From: Gammaproteobacteria bacterium
GTDB lineage: Bacteria > Pseudomonadota > Gammaproteobacteria > Enterobacterales > Alteromonadaceae
Length of the DNA: 33,942 nt
NCBI GenBank assembly: GCA_013373245.1
Contig: JABXID010000156.1
Coordinates: forward strand, 1 to 33,942
Direction: 5' to 3'
Below, piece by piece: positions 16,893 to 26,249 of the stretch. The notes below the pieces were generated by a model that was given only the letters and a program-made list of their open reading frames with translations, made no database searches and was not told the origin of the DNA. The stretch's first letter is position 1, and the number at the start of each line of letters is the position of its first letter. Both the position numbers and the translations under genes were made by a program.

Positions 16893-18206
16893 ATGACGAT
16901 TTTAAACACCATCTTTTTGAAAACACCAAGCAGCCAAAACCTGTGGCGATTAACTTGGCCCATGATATTAGCAAACATCAGTGTGCCATTGTTAGGTTTT
17001 GTTGATACGGCGGTTGTCGGGCACTTGGCTCACCCTGGTTTTTTGGCCGGTACCGCGCTTGGCAGTTTATTGGTTACTGTCATGTTCTGGTTGTTAGGGT
17101 TTCTCAGAATGTCGACTACGGGATTGGTGGCACAAGCCAGTGATGATGAAGGGCAGCAGGCTTATGTTATAGGACAAGGGTTATTATGGTCATGTTTGTT
17201 AGCGGTATTGATTTTAACTTTTCAATCGTCATTGTTTTCAGGTTTATTATTGTTGGTAGACCAAAGTAACTTAGACACAGCTTTGGTGAGCGCTGAACAG
17301 TATTTTTCCATTCGGGTTTGGATTGCACCACTGGCATTAATGAATATCGTGTTTGCTGGTTTTTATATCGGACGCGGATTAACGAAGTTTGTATTGTATG
17401 GGGTGTTGTTGAGCAATAGCATTAATCTGGTATTGGATATATTGTTTGTGCCCGTCTGGGGGTTAGGAGTGTCGGGGGTAGCATATGCAACTGTTGCGGC
17501 TGAAGTCGGCTTGTTTGTCTATTATGGGTTAGGGATTTCTCGCTTTTTAAATATCAAACAGTGTGTTGCCCGTTTTTCATTTATGCCTGATTTACAAATG
17601 GTGAAGCTCAATACTAGTTTGTTTTTTCGATCGTTTTTATTGCAGTTATGTATCTCCTTTTTAACTATTTATGCCACACGATTCGGCGAGGTGAGCGTCG
17701 CAATCAATGCGATCTTGATGCAATTTTTTCTATTCATTTCATTTAGCTTAGACGGTGTCGCTTTTGCACTGGAGTCGCTGGTAGGTAAAGCAAAGGGTCG
17801 AAATAATATTAACAAGTTACGATTGTATATTCGCACTGGAGTCATAATGGCGTCAGGTTTTGCCGTGTTTTATATAGTGTTTTACTGGCTGCTTAACGCG
17901 CAAATAGTGGCTTTGTTAACAGATTTAGAGCAGATCAAGTCGCAAATGGATGATTACGTTATTTGGATTATTTTGTTTCCATTGGTCAGTTATATCAGTT
18001 TTGTTATGGATGGCATTTTTGTTGGGTTAGCATGGAGCCGCCAAATGCTCACCAGTATGTTTATTGCTGCATGCGTATTTTTTATGGTGTTTATGCTGTC
18101 GAAAGGGTTGTTGAACCACGGTTTATGGTTAGCGTTCAGTTGTTTTATGTTCGCTCGAGGGATAAGCCAAACTTATATTCTAGTCAGACAGTATCAACGT
18201 TTGTGA
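16893..18206 (+). CDS. MATE family efflux transporter, DinF type
   Basis: A 437-residue, 12-helix membrane protein. The N-terminal stretch WRLTWPMILANISVPLLGFV and DTAVVGHL, and the GFLRMSTTGLVAQA segment, are characteristic of the DinF subfamily of MATE exporters, which use Na+ or H+ gradients to expel cationic compounds. Substrate unknown. No ribosome site is visible before ATG 16893, but the frame closes just upstream (TAA at 16884) and later ATGs would cut the first helix. It diverges from the deacetylase gene. Confidence 0.9.
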   Translation: MTILNTIFLKTPSSQNLWRLTWPMILANISVPLLGFVDTAVVGHLAHPGFLAGTALGSLLVTVMFWLLGFLRMSTTGLVAQASDDEGQQAYVIGQGLLWSCLLAVLILTFQSSLFSGLLLLVDQSNLDTALVSAEQYFSIRVWIAPLALMNIVFAGFYIGRGLTKFVLYGVLLSNSINLVLDILFVPVWGLGVSGVAYATVAAEVGLFVYYGLGISRFLNIKQCVARFSFMPDLQMVKLNTSLFFRSFLLQLCISFLTIYATRFGEVSVAINAILMQFFLFISFSLDGVAFALESLVGKAKGRNNINKLRLYIRTGVIMASGFAVFYIVFYWLLNAQIVALLTDLEQIKSQMDDYVIWIILFPLVSYISFVMDGIFVGLAWSRQMLTSMFIAACVFFMVFMLSKGLLNHGLWLAFSCFMFARGISQTYILVRQYQRL

Positions 18207-18219
18207 GTTAGCTAAGACG

Positions 18220-18501
18220 TTATTTTATGTTTTTAAAACGCTGTTTATTTTTAAACGCTTGATGGCGAAAAAATGCAATGCGATTGGATACAATGCCAAT
18301 ATAGCCGCCAGCAGCAACTAATAACGCGATGGAAATTAATGTAAGACCAACAATCTGCACTGAATAATGCATATCAATGCCTAAGTACAATAAACCTGTT
18401 CCAATCACAAACAACACCAAACCGATAATAAATTGTTTGACGCTGCGCTGAGGATTAGCACCTTGTTTAAGTAAAAACTGTTGCAGTTTATCGTGGGCCA
18501 T
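18220..18501 (-). CDS. Small two-helix membrane protein, unknown function
   Basis: A 93-residue protein with a polar N-terminus, two hydrophobic helices (about residues 24-42 and 46-69) and a strongly basic C-terminal tail (FFRHQAFKNKQRFKNIK). I do not recognise a family. It starts 67 bp after nfuA on the same strand, so it may be co-transcribed with it; a stable hairpin lies between the two. Confidence 0.7.
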   Translation of the reverse strand: MAHDKLQQFLLKQGANPQRSVKQFIIGLVLFVIGTGLLYLGIDMHYSVQIVGLTLISIALLVAAGGYIGIVSNRIAFFRHQAFKNKQRFKNIK

Positions 18502-18526
18502 TTTCGCACTTATATTTCATTAAGTT

Positions 18527-18557
18527 ACCGTGGTAGTGGCTTAAGCAATACCACGGT
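18527..18557. other. Intercistronic stem-loop downstream of nfuA
   Basis: Perfect 9-bp inverted repeat ACCGTGGTA (18527-18535) and TACCACGGT (18549-18557), with a 13-base loop that itself holds the palindrome GCTTAAGC. There is no T-run on either side, so it is unlikely to be a simple terminator. It may stabilise the 3' end of the nfuA message or set the level of the small membrane protein gene. Confidence 0.55.
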
Positions 18558-18568
18558 TAATGCAGGAT

Positions 18569-19147
18569 TTAGTAATAAGAATGCTCGCCAGACTGGTGTT
18601 CAGTAACGTCTTTCACGCCTTTGATTTCACCATCAAACTGCTCAAGCATTTGTTTTTCAATGCCTTCCTTAAGCGTTACATCGACCATTGAACAACCATT
18701 ACAGCCGCCGCCAAATTGCAGAACAACAATACCGTCGTTGGTAATTTCAACGATTTGGACGTTACCGCCGTGGCTAGCAAGCCCCGGGTTTACTTCTGAT
18801 TCAATAAAGTATTGAACGCGGTCTCTTAATGGAGCGTCATCATCAACCTTTCTTGCTTTGGCATTTGGTGCTTTTAAGGTGAGCTGAGAGCCCATTTGAT
18901 CCGTTACAAAGTCAATTTCTGCTTCTTCAAGGAAAGGCTTGCTCTCGGCGTCAACTACCGCGTCAAAACCTGTAAATGGTAAAATGATATCTTCCGCTTC
19001 AACAGAATCTTCTGGACAATATGATACGCCACATTCTGCAGAACGAGTGCCAGGGTTTACAACAAATACGCGAATACGGGTATTGGGCGCTTGAGAGTCA
19101 AGCAGTTTAACAAAGTGCTGTTGTGCTGCTTCAGAGATTGTAATCAT
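18569..19147 (-). CDS. nfuA: Fe-S biogenesis protein NfuA
   Basis: Carrier protein that receives Fe-S clusters from the ISC/SUF machinery and passes them to apo-enzymes, especially under stress. It is 192 aa, the family's normal size: an N-terminal degenerate A-type domain ([14 protein letters not shown], no cluster cysteines at the usual places), then the Nfu domain with C149-x2-C152 ([14 protein letters not shown]), the same numbering as E. coli NfuA. A sigma70-like promoter can be drawn upstream. Confidence 0.96.
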   Translation of the reverse strand: MITISEAAQQHFVKLLDSQAPNTRIRVFVVNPGTRSAECGVSYCPEDSVEAEDIILPFTGFDAVVDAESKPFLEEAEIDFVTDQMGSQLTLKAPNAKARKVDDDAPLRDRVQYFIESEVNPGLASHGGNVQIVEITNDGIVVLQFGGGCNGCSMVDVTLKEGIEKQMLEQFDGEIKGVKDVTEHQSGEHSYY

Positions 19148-19179
19148 ATAAAAACCGACTAATTTACTAGGGTATTGCT

Positions 19180-19208
19180 ATGATACTTTGATTCGTCGCA
19201 TCAGCCAA
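19180..19208 (-). promoter_or_regulatory. Candidate sigma70 promoter for nfuA
   Basis: On the minus strand TTGGCT (19208-19203) and TATCAT (19185-19180) are separated by 17 bases, about 33 bp before the nfuA start codon. It matches 4/6 and 5/6 consensus positions. No IscR or OxyR site was recognised. Confidence 0.4.
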
Positions 19209-19296
19209 CCCACTGAACTATTTATTTGACGATAAATTTGCGATGGATTGTTGATAATTGGTAGGGTTCATCAGTTAAACCAATTTAGTTACTGAG

Positions 19297-21855
19297 ATGA
19301 TTATGAAATTGATATCACGTTTATTTGTTTTTGGCTTAGTTGTGTTGTCTACATGGACGCAAGCCGCACCTAAAGCGTTGAGTTTCTATTTGCCTGATGA
19401 GCAATATAACCCAGACATTCCAACGCCAGAATCAATTCTTGGCTATCAAGTTGGGGAATGGCATGTACGCCCTGACCAAATTCTCAACTATTTTCACGCG
19501 CTTGATGCAGCAAGTGACAGAGTGTCAATTAATGTCATTGGACAATCACATCAACGTCGCGACTTATTGCAAGTTGTCATTACGTCAGAGCAAAATCATA
19601 AAAAATTATCTGATATCCAGACTGCGCACATAAAACGCTTAAGTGCAGCGGATAAACCGAATCATGATAAACATCCACTGGTTGTTAATTTGAACTACAG
19701 CGTACACGGTGATGAGCCGTCGGGCAGTAATGCGTCCTTGCTGGTGGCTTATTACTTAGCCGCATCAAATAGCTCAGAAGTGACTGCTTATTTGGATAAT
19801 ATGGTAATTTTACTGGATCCTAGTTTGAATCCGGACGGTCTTGCTCGGTTTGCACAATGGGCTAATCAACATAAAGGCATGAACTTAAACTCTGATCCTG
19901 AGCACCGAGAGCATGTACAAGATTGGATCCGTGGTCGAGTGAATCATTATTGGTTCGACTTGAACCGTGACTGGCTGTTGTTGCAACACCCTGAGTCTCG
20001 TGCACGTATCACGCAATACCATCAGTGGCGTCCAAACGTATTGACGGACAACCATGAAATGGGCACCAACAGTACGTTTTTCTTTCAGCCGGGTATTCCG
20101 AGCCGCAAAAACCCATACACACCAGAGAAAAATGTTGAGTTAACAGGAGTGCTTGCGCAATATCACGCCGATGCGTTCGATAAAGAAAATAAGCTGTATT
20201 TTACTGAAGAATCGTTTGACGATTTTTACGCTGGTAAAGGTTCAACCTACCCTGATTTACACGGAACCATTGGTATATTGTTTGAACAAGCATCGAGTCG
20301 CGGTCATTTGCAGGATTCGATTAATGGCCAGCTAGACTTTCCAACTACAATTAAAAATCAGGTGACAGTTTCGCTATCTACTCTGCAAGGCAGTTTGTCG
20401 AATAAAAATACGCTGCTCGATTATCAGTGGCGTTTTGCCCAAAGTTATAAATCGTTGGCTAAAGATGCTGACCATGTTGGTTATGTGTTGACTGAGAAAA
20501 ACGATAAGTCACGATTTCATGCATTACTTTCTTTATTAAAAGCACACGATATTCAGAGCTACCCGTTAAGCCGAGATGCTGAAGTCGAAGAAGTTGTTTT
20601 TGCCAAAGAAAACTCGGTATTTGTGCCTTTGGCGCAGCCTCAAATTCGTTTAATACAGTCTATTTTCTCAGAGCAAACCAGCTTCTTTGATAACACGTTT
20701 TATGATGTATCAACGTGGAATTTGGCGATGGCGTTTAATGTTGAATACGCGGTGGTTGAGTCATCACGCAGTGTAAGAGCCGAAAAAACACCATGGCAGA
20801 AACCACAAACTGATCTAAACGAGTTGACACCTGACGCATACAGCTACGCCATCAACTGGGCGGATTACAATGCGCCAGCACTTATCTATGAGTTATTGAA
20901 AAACGATATTCAAGTTCGTTCAGCATTAAAAGAATTTGCAGTGCAAACACATGGTGATATGCAAAGGTTTAATCCTGGCACTATGCTGGTTCATGCCGGT
21001 TTGCAAACAGGAAACTGGTTCAAACGATTTAAAAAAATTGCAGCGAAATACGACATCGAAGTTTCACCGATATTTTCCGGTTTAACAGCAAACGGCATCG
21101 ATTTGGGCAGCCGAAATATGATGCCAGTGACGTTACCGAAAGTGCTACTGATTGGTGGATTTGGCACAAACCCTTATGAAGCCGGTGAGACTTGGTACTT
21201 ACTTGATAGAGCCGTTGGTTTTTCTCCGACTATTATTGAAAAAGATCGAGTACGTAAAACTGATTTGAGTAAATACAGCCACATTCTATTAGTGGATGGT
21301 AATTATGGAAAAGATGACAAAGCGCTGCTTGAGCAATTACAAGGTTGGGTAAAAGACGGTGGCGTTTTATGGTCGCAAAAATCCGCGGCATTATGGTTGG
21401 CTGAAAATGAGTTGATAAAAGGCTCTGTCATTGACGCCCAAACCATGAAACGTAATTTTGAAACGGAAGGACTTAGTTACGCAGATAGAGAATCTTTGTC
21501 AGGTAAACAACGAATTGCAGGTGCATTTTTTGAAACTGATTTGGATTTAAGTCACCCGCTAGCGTTTGGTTTTTCTAACGCTAAGTTGCCAGTGTTTAAA
21601 AATAATATTGGATTATTAGCGGATGTTGATAAGCCATTTATTCAAGTGGCACGCTACTCTAAAGAACCGTTAATAGCTGGTTACGCCGATGAAAACAATG
21701 TCGAACAAGTCGCTGAGCAATCGGCGGTGTTAGCGCATCGTCACGGTAAAGGCGTTGTAATTGGTATGACGGATAATCCTAACTTTCGTGCCATCACTTA
21801 CGGTACAAACCGCTTGTTATTTAATGCGTTGTTCTTGGCAAACGGTATTCGTTAA
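19297..21855 (+). CDS. Secreted M14-family zinc metallopeptidase
   Basis: An 852-residue exported carboxypeptidase-like enzyme. It has a signal peptide (about 1-25, ending TQAAP), then the M14 zinc motif H-x2-E in NYSVHGDEPSGSNA, LLDPSLNPDGLARF, the FDLNRDW substrate-binding region and TDNHEMG with the third zinc histidine. The C-terminal ~400 residues contain a region like a type 1 glutamine amidotransferase fold (KVLLIGGFGTNPYEAG, ILLVDGNYG). This large architecture is common in marine Alteromonadales. ATG 19303 is an equally good start. Its stop codon overlaps that of the convergent comF gene by 3-4 bp, leaving no room for a terminator. Confidence 0.87.
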   Translation: MIMKLISRLFVFGLVVLSTWTQAAPKALSFYLPDEQYNPDIPTPESILGYQVGEWHVRPDQILNYFHALDAASDRVSINVIGQSHQRRDLLQVVITSEQNHKKLSDIQTAHIKRLSAADKPNHDKHPLVVNLNYSVHGDEPSGSNASLLVAYYLAASNSSEVTAYLDNMVILLDPSLNPDGLARFAQWANQHKGMNLNSDPEHREHVQDWIRGRVNHYWFDLNRDWLLLQHPESRARITQYHQWRPNVLTDNHEMGTNSTFFFQPGIPSRKNPYTPEKNVELTGVLAQYHADAFDKENKLYFTEESFDDFYAGKGSTYPDLHGTIGILFEQASSRGHLQDSINGQLDFPTTIKNQVTVSLSTLQGSLSNKNTLLDYQWRFAQSYKSLAKDADHVGYVLTEKNDKSRFHALLSLLKAHDIQSYPLSRDAEVEEVVFAKENSVFVPLAQPQIRLIQSIFSEQTSFFDNTFYDVSTWNLAMAFNVEYAVVESSRSVRAEKTPWQKPQTDLNELTPDAYSYAINWADYNAPALIYELLKNDIQVRSALKEFAVQTHGDMQRFNPGTMLVHAGLQTGNWFKRFKKIAAKYDIEVSPIFSGLTANGIDLGSRNMMPVTLPKVLLIGGFGTNPYEAGETWYLLDRAVGFSPTIIEKDRVRKTDLSKYSHILLVDGNYGKDDKALLEQLQGWVKDGGVLWSQKSAALWLAENELIKGSVIDAQTMKRNFETEGLSYADRESLSGKQRIAGAFFETDLDLSHPLAFGFSNAKLPVFKNNIGLLADVDKPFIQVARYSKEPLIAGYADENNVEQVAEQSAVLAHRHGKGVVIGMTDNPNFRAITYGTNRLLFNALFLANGIR

Positions 21856-22568
21856 GTTTTAAGCCGAATCGCAACAGCCGCGACAAAGACGGCTGTTGCA
21901 CCTTGCCTTTTTAATTCTTTCGCCGCTTCATTGACGGTTGTTCCAGTCGTAATCACATCATCAATCAATACAATGCTTTTGCCAGTTAAATCATGCGGGC
22001 AATAAAATGCGTTTTTTAAATTATTAAGCCGGTCGCGGCGGGTTAAGCGTGTTTGCGCTTGGGTCGACTTACGTCGGATTAATAGGTGTTTAATGGGTTG
22101 GGTTACTGATAAAAATCGACACAACAGCTCTGCTTGATTAAACCCTCGACTTGCCAGTCGTTCGCGATGCAACGGAACGGGACAAATGCAGTCGATATTG
22201 CGCCAAGCGAGGTGCTCTAACTGCTCTGATAAAAGCTGGCCGAGCCATTTAGCGTGTTGAATTGATTGGTGAAACTTAAGTTGAGGTAGTGCGGTGGAAA
22301 ATGGCCTCTGATAGGTCGCAACCAATGTAATGCCGTCGATGTTTTCGTGACTGATGTCGGCGCTTGCTTTGGGGTTGTCGAATAACAAATCGTAGCCTAA
22401 TGGAAAATTATCTAGGTCTTGTAAGCAAGTTTGACAAATCAATTGTTGAGACGAAGTGGAATAGTGGCATAACAAACAGTCGTTAAAAAATGGTAACCAG
22501 TGATGATATTCGCTCAATAGCTTTTGTGTCTTGTGGGCCAGTCGCGTAAAATTGCGCAATATACACAC
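21852..22568 (-). CDS. ComF family phosphoribosyltransferase-like protein
   Basis: A ComF/GntX-type protein of 238 aa. The N-terminal part has a four-cysteine zinc-finger pattern (CLLC ... CQTC), and the C-terminal PRTase domain has IVLIDDVITTGTTVNEAA, the PRPP-binding loop. The family is tied to DNA uptake or processing in competent bacteria, but the reaction is unproven. The frame opens at GTG 22568; GGAG (22573-22570 region) sits almost on top of it, and TTG at 22559, eight bases after that GGAG, is a better-spaced start. It diverges from bioH by about 20 bp, the same arrangement as gntX/bioH in E. coli. Confidence 0.88.
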   Translation of the reverse strand: MCILRNFTRLAHKTQKLLSEYHHWLPFFNDCLLCHYSTSSQQLICQTCLQDLDNFPLGYDLLFDNPKASADISHENIDGITLVATYQRPFSTALPQLKFHQSIQHAKWLGQLLSEQLEHLAWRNIDCICPVPLHRERLASRGFNQAELLCRFLSVTQPIKHLLIRRKSTQAQTRLTRRDRLNNLKNAFYCPHDLTGKSIVLIDDVITTGTTVNEAAKELKRQGATAVFVAAVAIRLKT

Positions 22569-22588
22569 TCCATTTTATTAGTTCTTCC

Positions 22589-23371
22589 ATGAGTACCGAT
22601 TCTAGTTATAAATCAGATACAGTAACTTTGCCAAATTCCCCAGTTGTTTTATTACACGGTTGGGGAATGAATAAAAATATATGGCGACCATTTATCGAAC
22701 GTCTGCCTTTAGACATCCAATCGCGCATTGTTACTCTGGATTTACCTGGATTTGGCGACAATGATTGGATCCCTGCACAGTATGATTTACCGTCGCTAAC
22801 GTCATGGTTGGATAAGCAAATATCAGAGCCTTGTATTTTATTAGGTTGGTCTCTAGGTGGTTTGGTGGCTCAGCATTACGCAATTAATCATCCAGATAAA
22901 GTTGCGAGATTAGGTTTGATTGCTTCAAGCCCTAAATTTATGGCAGAAGGTGATTGGCATGGTATTAAACCAGAAACTCTGACCATGTTTTCTGAGCAGT
23001 TAATGTTAAATCACGAGCAAACTATCGAACGCTTTTTAGCAATTCAAGCGATGGGTGCAAAATCTGCGCGGCAGGATATCAAAAATATTCGAGACTTAGT
23101 TTTACAAGCGCCTGTGCCAAACCTAATTGCTTTAGAGCAAGGGTTGCAGTTATTACAATTGGTTGACTTAAGAACTCAGTTTCAATATTTAAGCGTTCCG
23201 GTTGTTGGATTGTTTGGTCGTCTCGATGCGTTAGTGCCTGTTGGTGCCGTTGAGGCCATGCAGCAGTTAAATCCCAATGCCGGGTTAACAGTGTTAAATA
23301 AAGCGTCACATGCCCCTTTTATCTCACATGTCGACGAGTTTTTAACTTGGTTCAATAAAACTGTGAACTAA
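22589..23371 (+). CDS. bioH: Pimeloyl-ACP methyl ester esterase BioH
   Basis: Alpha/beta-hydrolase that releases the methyl group from pimeloyl-ACP methyl ester, the last step in making the biotin precursor chain. It is 260 aa, normal for BioH. HGWGMNKNIW is the oxyanion region, GWSLGG holds the nucleophile S88, GLFGRLDALVP the acid and SHAPFISH the catalytic histidine. A BioH-like lid region with MGAKSARQDI is present. The divergent comF neighbour supports the assignment. Confidence 0.93.
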   Translation: MSTDSSYKSDTVTLPNSPVVLLHGWGMNKNIWRPFIERLPLDIQSRIVTLDLPGFGDNDWIPAQYDLPSLTSWLDKQISEPCILLGWSLGGLVAQHYAINHPDKVARLGLIASSPKFMAEGDWHGIKPETLTMFSEQLMLNHEQTIERFLAIQAMGAKSARQDIKNIRDLVLQAPVPNLIALEQGLQLLQLVDLRTQFQYLSVPVVGLFGRLDALVPVGAVEAMQQLNPNAGLTVLNKASHAPFISHVDEFLTWFNKTVN

Positions 23372-23441
23372 AGCTTTAAAAATCTGTCAAATTGGTTAAT
23401 AATTGTACATGGGTGTAGTTATATTAAGGTAGGGTAGTTTT

Positions 23442-23744
23442 ATGCAAATAGGATCTGTTCCTTCCGCTTTCCAATCTGGGTTGAGTGGTATTCAAAAAGC
23501 CGAGCAAGGTGTTGCTGAAGCTGCTGTGCAAATTAATCGTTTGAACACAGAGCAAGAGCGTGTGGCCGAGGTTCAGGCTGAACCGCAACAAAATACCAAT
23601 GAGGCACCAGAACAACAAGCTCGTCCATCGCTTGAGACTGAAGCTGTTAATTTAATCGTTAATGAAAAGCTGGCAAAAGCCAACAGTAAAGTTATTAAAA
23701 CCGCCGATGAAATGATAGGCACGTTAATCGATACCAAAGTGTAA
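23442..23744 (+). CDS. Minimal flagellar axial-like protein (rod/hook terminal regions only)
   Basis: A 100-residue protein. The N-terminal segment SAFQSGLSGIQKAEQGVAEA resembles the N-terminal D0 helix of rod and hook proteins. The C-terminal segment EAVNLIVNEKLAKANSKVIK, followed by TADEMIGTLIDTKV, resembles the C-terminal D0 helix of FlgE/FlgF/FlgG. Between them is only about 35 residues of Gln/Glu-rich linker instead of the usual surface domains. GGTAGGG is close upstream of ATG 23442. It is 5 bp ahead of the metalloprotease gene, suggesting an operon. No other flagellar gene is near. Function is unknown; incorporation into an axial filament is speculation. Confidence 0.75.
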   Translation: MQIGSVPSAFQSGLSGIQKAEQGVAEAAVQINRLNTEQERVAEVQAEPQQNTNEAPEQQARPSLETEAVNLIVNEKLAKANSKVIKTADEMIGTLIDTKV

Positions 23745-23749
23745 TTAAT

Positions 23750-24688
23750 ATGTCGTTAAATATTTCACCTCACATACCACAGGTTGTCGTTAATTCTTCG
23801 ATACCTAGTACTGAAGCGCTGCAAAAGTCCAATGCGCTGAAAGAGGTGATCCCCCCCGTTATAAAAACAGAAGCTAGCGTACCGCAAAAGTCTCGTGAGC
23901 AAGACACACGCTCGCCTTCTGAAAATGTTACGTACGATAATATTCAATCTAAACCTGACGATAACGTAATACCGGAAGACGATACCCAAACTGGTGACGA
24001 TAGCTCACAGCAAGAACAAGCAAGCTCGCAAGATAATCAAGAAGATAACGAAAGAGAGTCATCAGAACGCTCTGAACAGCAAGAACAAGCGGAGCAAGCT
24101 GAAGTTCGACAAGAAGCCGCCGAACAGAAAGTCATTGATCAATTGGAAGATCGAGACAGAGAAGTTAAAACCCACGAACAAGCCCATGCGGCGGTTGGGG
24201 GGGCGTTAGCTGGAGCTCCGAGCTATCAATATCAAACTGGCCCAGATGGTAAGCGATATGCTGTAGGAGGAGAGGTTTCTATCGATGTCTCGGTAGAAAA
24301 CGATCCAGAAGAAACTATTCGAAAAATGCAGACGGTACAAGCTGCCGCGTTGGCGCCAGCAGAGCCTTCAGCTCAAGATAGAAAAGTCGCCGCACAAGCT
24401 AGCAGAAATATCGCTGAAGCTAGAGCAGAATTAGTGGCTGAATCATCGGCATTGGCAAATGCTGAACAAAAATCTGAACCGGTACAGCCGCAGGTTAATT
24501 TAGCGTCTGACGATTCTCAAGACGAAAATAATGGCGACTCGCAAACGTCACAAGCAAGTAATACAGAATCGGGATTAGCACAGACGTTTATTTCACCTAA
24601 TAACACCAACGCAACAGCTCAAGTGGTTTCTAAAAAGTACGCGTCTTCGTTTCAAACTAAAGAAATCTACTTTAACGCGGTAGCCTAA
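23750..24688 (+). CDS. Putative metalloprotease, SprA-related/CJM1_0395-like family
   Basis: A 312-residue protein of low complexity at both ends: a Ser/Gln/Glu/Asp-rich N-terminal half (about 35-130) and a Gln/Asn/Ser-rich tail. The conserved core (about 130-230) holds VKTHEQAHAAVGGALAG, where H-E-Q-A-H is a zinc HExxH motif, followed by YQTGPDGKRYAVGGEVSIDV and the EETIRKMQTVQAAALAPAEPS block, both typical of this family. No signal peptide is visible. It follows the axial-like gene after 5 bp. Substrate unknown. Confidence 0.82.
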   Translation: MSLNISPHIPQVVVNSSIPSTEALQKSNALKEVIPPVIKTEASVPQKSREQDTRSPSENVTYDNIQSKPDDNVIPEDDTQTGDDSSQQEQASSQDNQEDNERESSERSEQQEQAEQAEVRQEAAEQKVIDQLEDRDREVKTHEQAHAAVGGALAGAPSYQYQTGPDGKRYAVGGEVSIDVSVENDPEETIRKMQTVQAAALAPAEPSAQDRKVAAQASRNIAEARAELVAESSALANAEQKSEPVQPQVNLASDDSQDENNGDSQTSQASNTESGLAQTFISPNNTNATAQVVSKKYASSFQTKEIYFNAVA

Positions 24689-24731
24689 GCTTCAACTCAC
24701 CTTGTAAAGCCTTCCCATTAATGAACCACTT

Positions 24732-25520
24732 CTAGTTCAACTGCAGATAATGACTGTGTTGTTTAAGCCATTGTTTGCTGTTTTTGCAATGATCACAGAA
24801 CTGTTCATTGAGCTGCCAAAACGCTTTGGAATGATCCATATGCACCAAGTGGCTCAATTCGTGGGTGAGTACACAATCCACAACCCATTTAGGAGCGCCC
24901 ATTATTAATGGGTTTATGCGGATCAGTCCTGAGCTATAACAACAGCCCCAGCGCCTTTTATAGACTTTAAACTCAACTCTTTGGCACTTAAGCTTCATCC
25001 GCTTTTCTATTTCATGTGTGCGTTGAAGTACATAGCTTTGAGCTAATTCAGTATATAGCTCAATCAGTTTGCGTTTTATATACGCCTGTTGATTTGTAAC
25101 TCTTGTCGGTAAGAGGATTAATAGTTGTTTATTCTCGTGATCAAATTGCCACTTGAATGCTCGGTCTTGTTGAATTGTTAATTCATAAAATTGACCGTCA
25201 AAAAGCAGTTTAGTGCCGTTTTCGTATTGATGTGGTAATGGTGATACTTTCGTTTGTAAAGCGAGTTTGTTTAACAACCAGCGTTCTTTTGATTGCACAA
25301 ACTGCTCTATATCGCTATGTGTTAACCAGTAGGGGCTGCGAACCGTTATATTGCCTTGTTTTAATTCTAAACTGATGCTTTTTCGTTTAAGACTGACAAT
25401 TAAGTTGAAGGTTATTTGTGTAGTAGACTGAGGTAAGTCGAGCTTAAACTCACCACTTTCCACGAGTTCTTTTCTGCGTGATAAGGGTGAGTTTAATAAT
25501 GATGAAAATGAAGGCAGCAA
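24732..25520 (-). CDS. YgjP/DUF45-type metal-dependent hydrolase
   Basis: A 262-residue protein with the family's zinc site near the C-terminus: LTHELSHLVHMDHSKAFW, i.e. H-E-x2-H followed by H-x3-F-W. WGCCYSSGLIRINP is the other conserved block. Named relatives are E. coli YgjP and the M48-like DUF45 proteins; the cellular substrate is unclear. The frame starts at TTG 25520, immediately after the dsbA stop, with AAAGAAAAT upstream and no ATG near the N-terminus. It is the last gene of a minus-strand run ccoG-srkA-dsbA-ygjP. Confidence 0.85.
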   Translation of the reverse strand: MLPSFSSLLNSPLSRRKELVESGEFKLDLPQSTTQITFNLIVSLKRKSISLELKQGNITVRSPYWLTHSDIEQFVQSKERWLLNKLALQTKVSPLPHQYENGTKLLFDGQFYELTIQQDRAFKWQFDHENKQLLILLPTRVTNQQAYIKRKLIELYTELAQSYVLQRTHEIEKRMKLKCQRVEFKVYKRRWGCCYSSGLIRINPLIMGAPKWVVDCVLTHELSHLVHMDHSKAFWQLNEQFCDHCKNSKQWLKQHSHYLQLN

Positions 25521-26168
25521 TTATTTTCTTTGGCTAAGTTTTACTGCAGCAGCTTCTAATTTGTTAAATAGTTCATCGTATGTTTTAGCTTCAAAACCAC
25601 TATTTAAAATTTTATATTTGTTATTGACGATGAACGTTGGAACGCCTGTTAACACGCGCTTTTTGCTTAACTCATCTTGGTCTTTTTTCATTTTCTTAGC
25701 ACCCGCGGTAACGGCGAAGCTGTTAAAAACTTTATCGAATTTTTCGCCATCCACACCGTTTAATACAAATAAATTGCGAATATCTTTTTCTTTGGTGATG
25801 GCCGCTCTTTGTCTGTGAATGTAGTTAAAAATGGCTTTTGACGCCGCTGGAACATTTAAAGTTTCAGCGGTAACTAACGCTTTGGTTAACATAAATTGGA
25901 TTTCTGGGCCGGCAGCACGTAAAAAATCAACATGGCTTTTTACGAATTTGTAATTGCCTTTTTTCTGTCCTGCTTCAAGTCGCTCTGCAAGCGGTTCAAA
26001 TGACAAACAGTGTGGGCAATAATAAGAAAAGAACTCTTTGATTTCAGGTTTGCCAGTGCTTGGTGATGTTTTATCAAACACTTCGTAATGCACACCTTCT
26101 TTTAATTCAACTGCAAACAATGAGGCTGAGAAGAATAGGGCGGCCATGACACATAATAGACGTTTCAT
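25521..26168 (-). CDS. dsbA: Thiol:disulfide interchange protein DsbA
   Basis: Periplasmic oxidase that introduces disulfide bonds into exported proteins. It has a signal peptide (1-19, ending SLFA), the active site C51-P-H-C54 as in E. coli DsbA, and the cis-proline loop TGVPTFIV. The length of 215 aa is normal. It lies downstream of srkA on the same strand, as in E. coli, where the kinase and dsbA share a transcript. Confidence 0.95.
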   Translation of the reverse strand: MKRLLCVMAALFFSASLFAVELKEGVHYEVFDKTSPSTGKPEIKEFFSYYCPHCLSFEPLAERLEAGQKKGNYKFVKSHVDFLRAAGPEIQFMLTKALVTAETLNVPAASKAIFNYIHRQRAAITKEKDIRNLFVLNGVDGEKFDKVFNSFAVTAGAKKMKKDQDELSKKRVLTGVPTFIVNNKYKILNSGFEAKTYDELFNKLEAAAVKLSQRK

Positions 26169-26249
26169 TACATTTCCTTGATGTTGGACTTAATTTCAAT
26201 TGGCGATAAAGCGCTGATTATTACTGTTGTATTTTGACTTTACAATATA

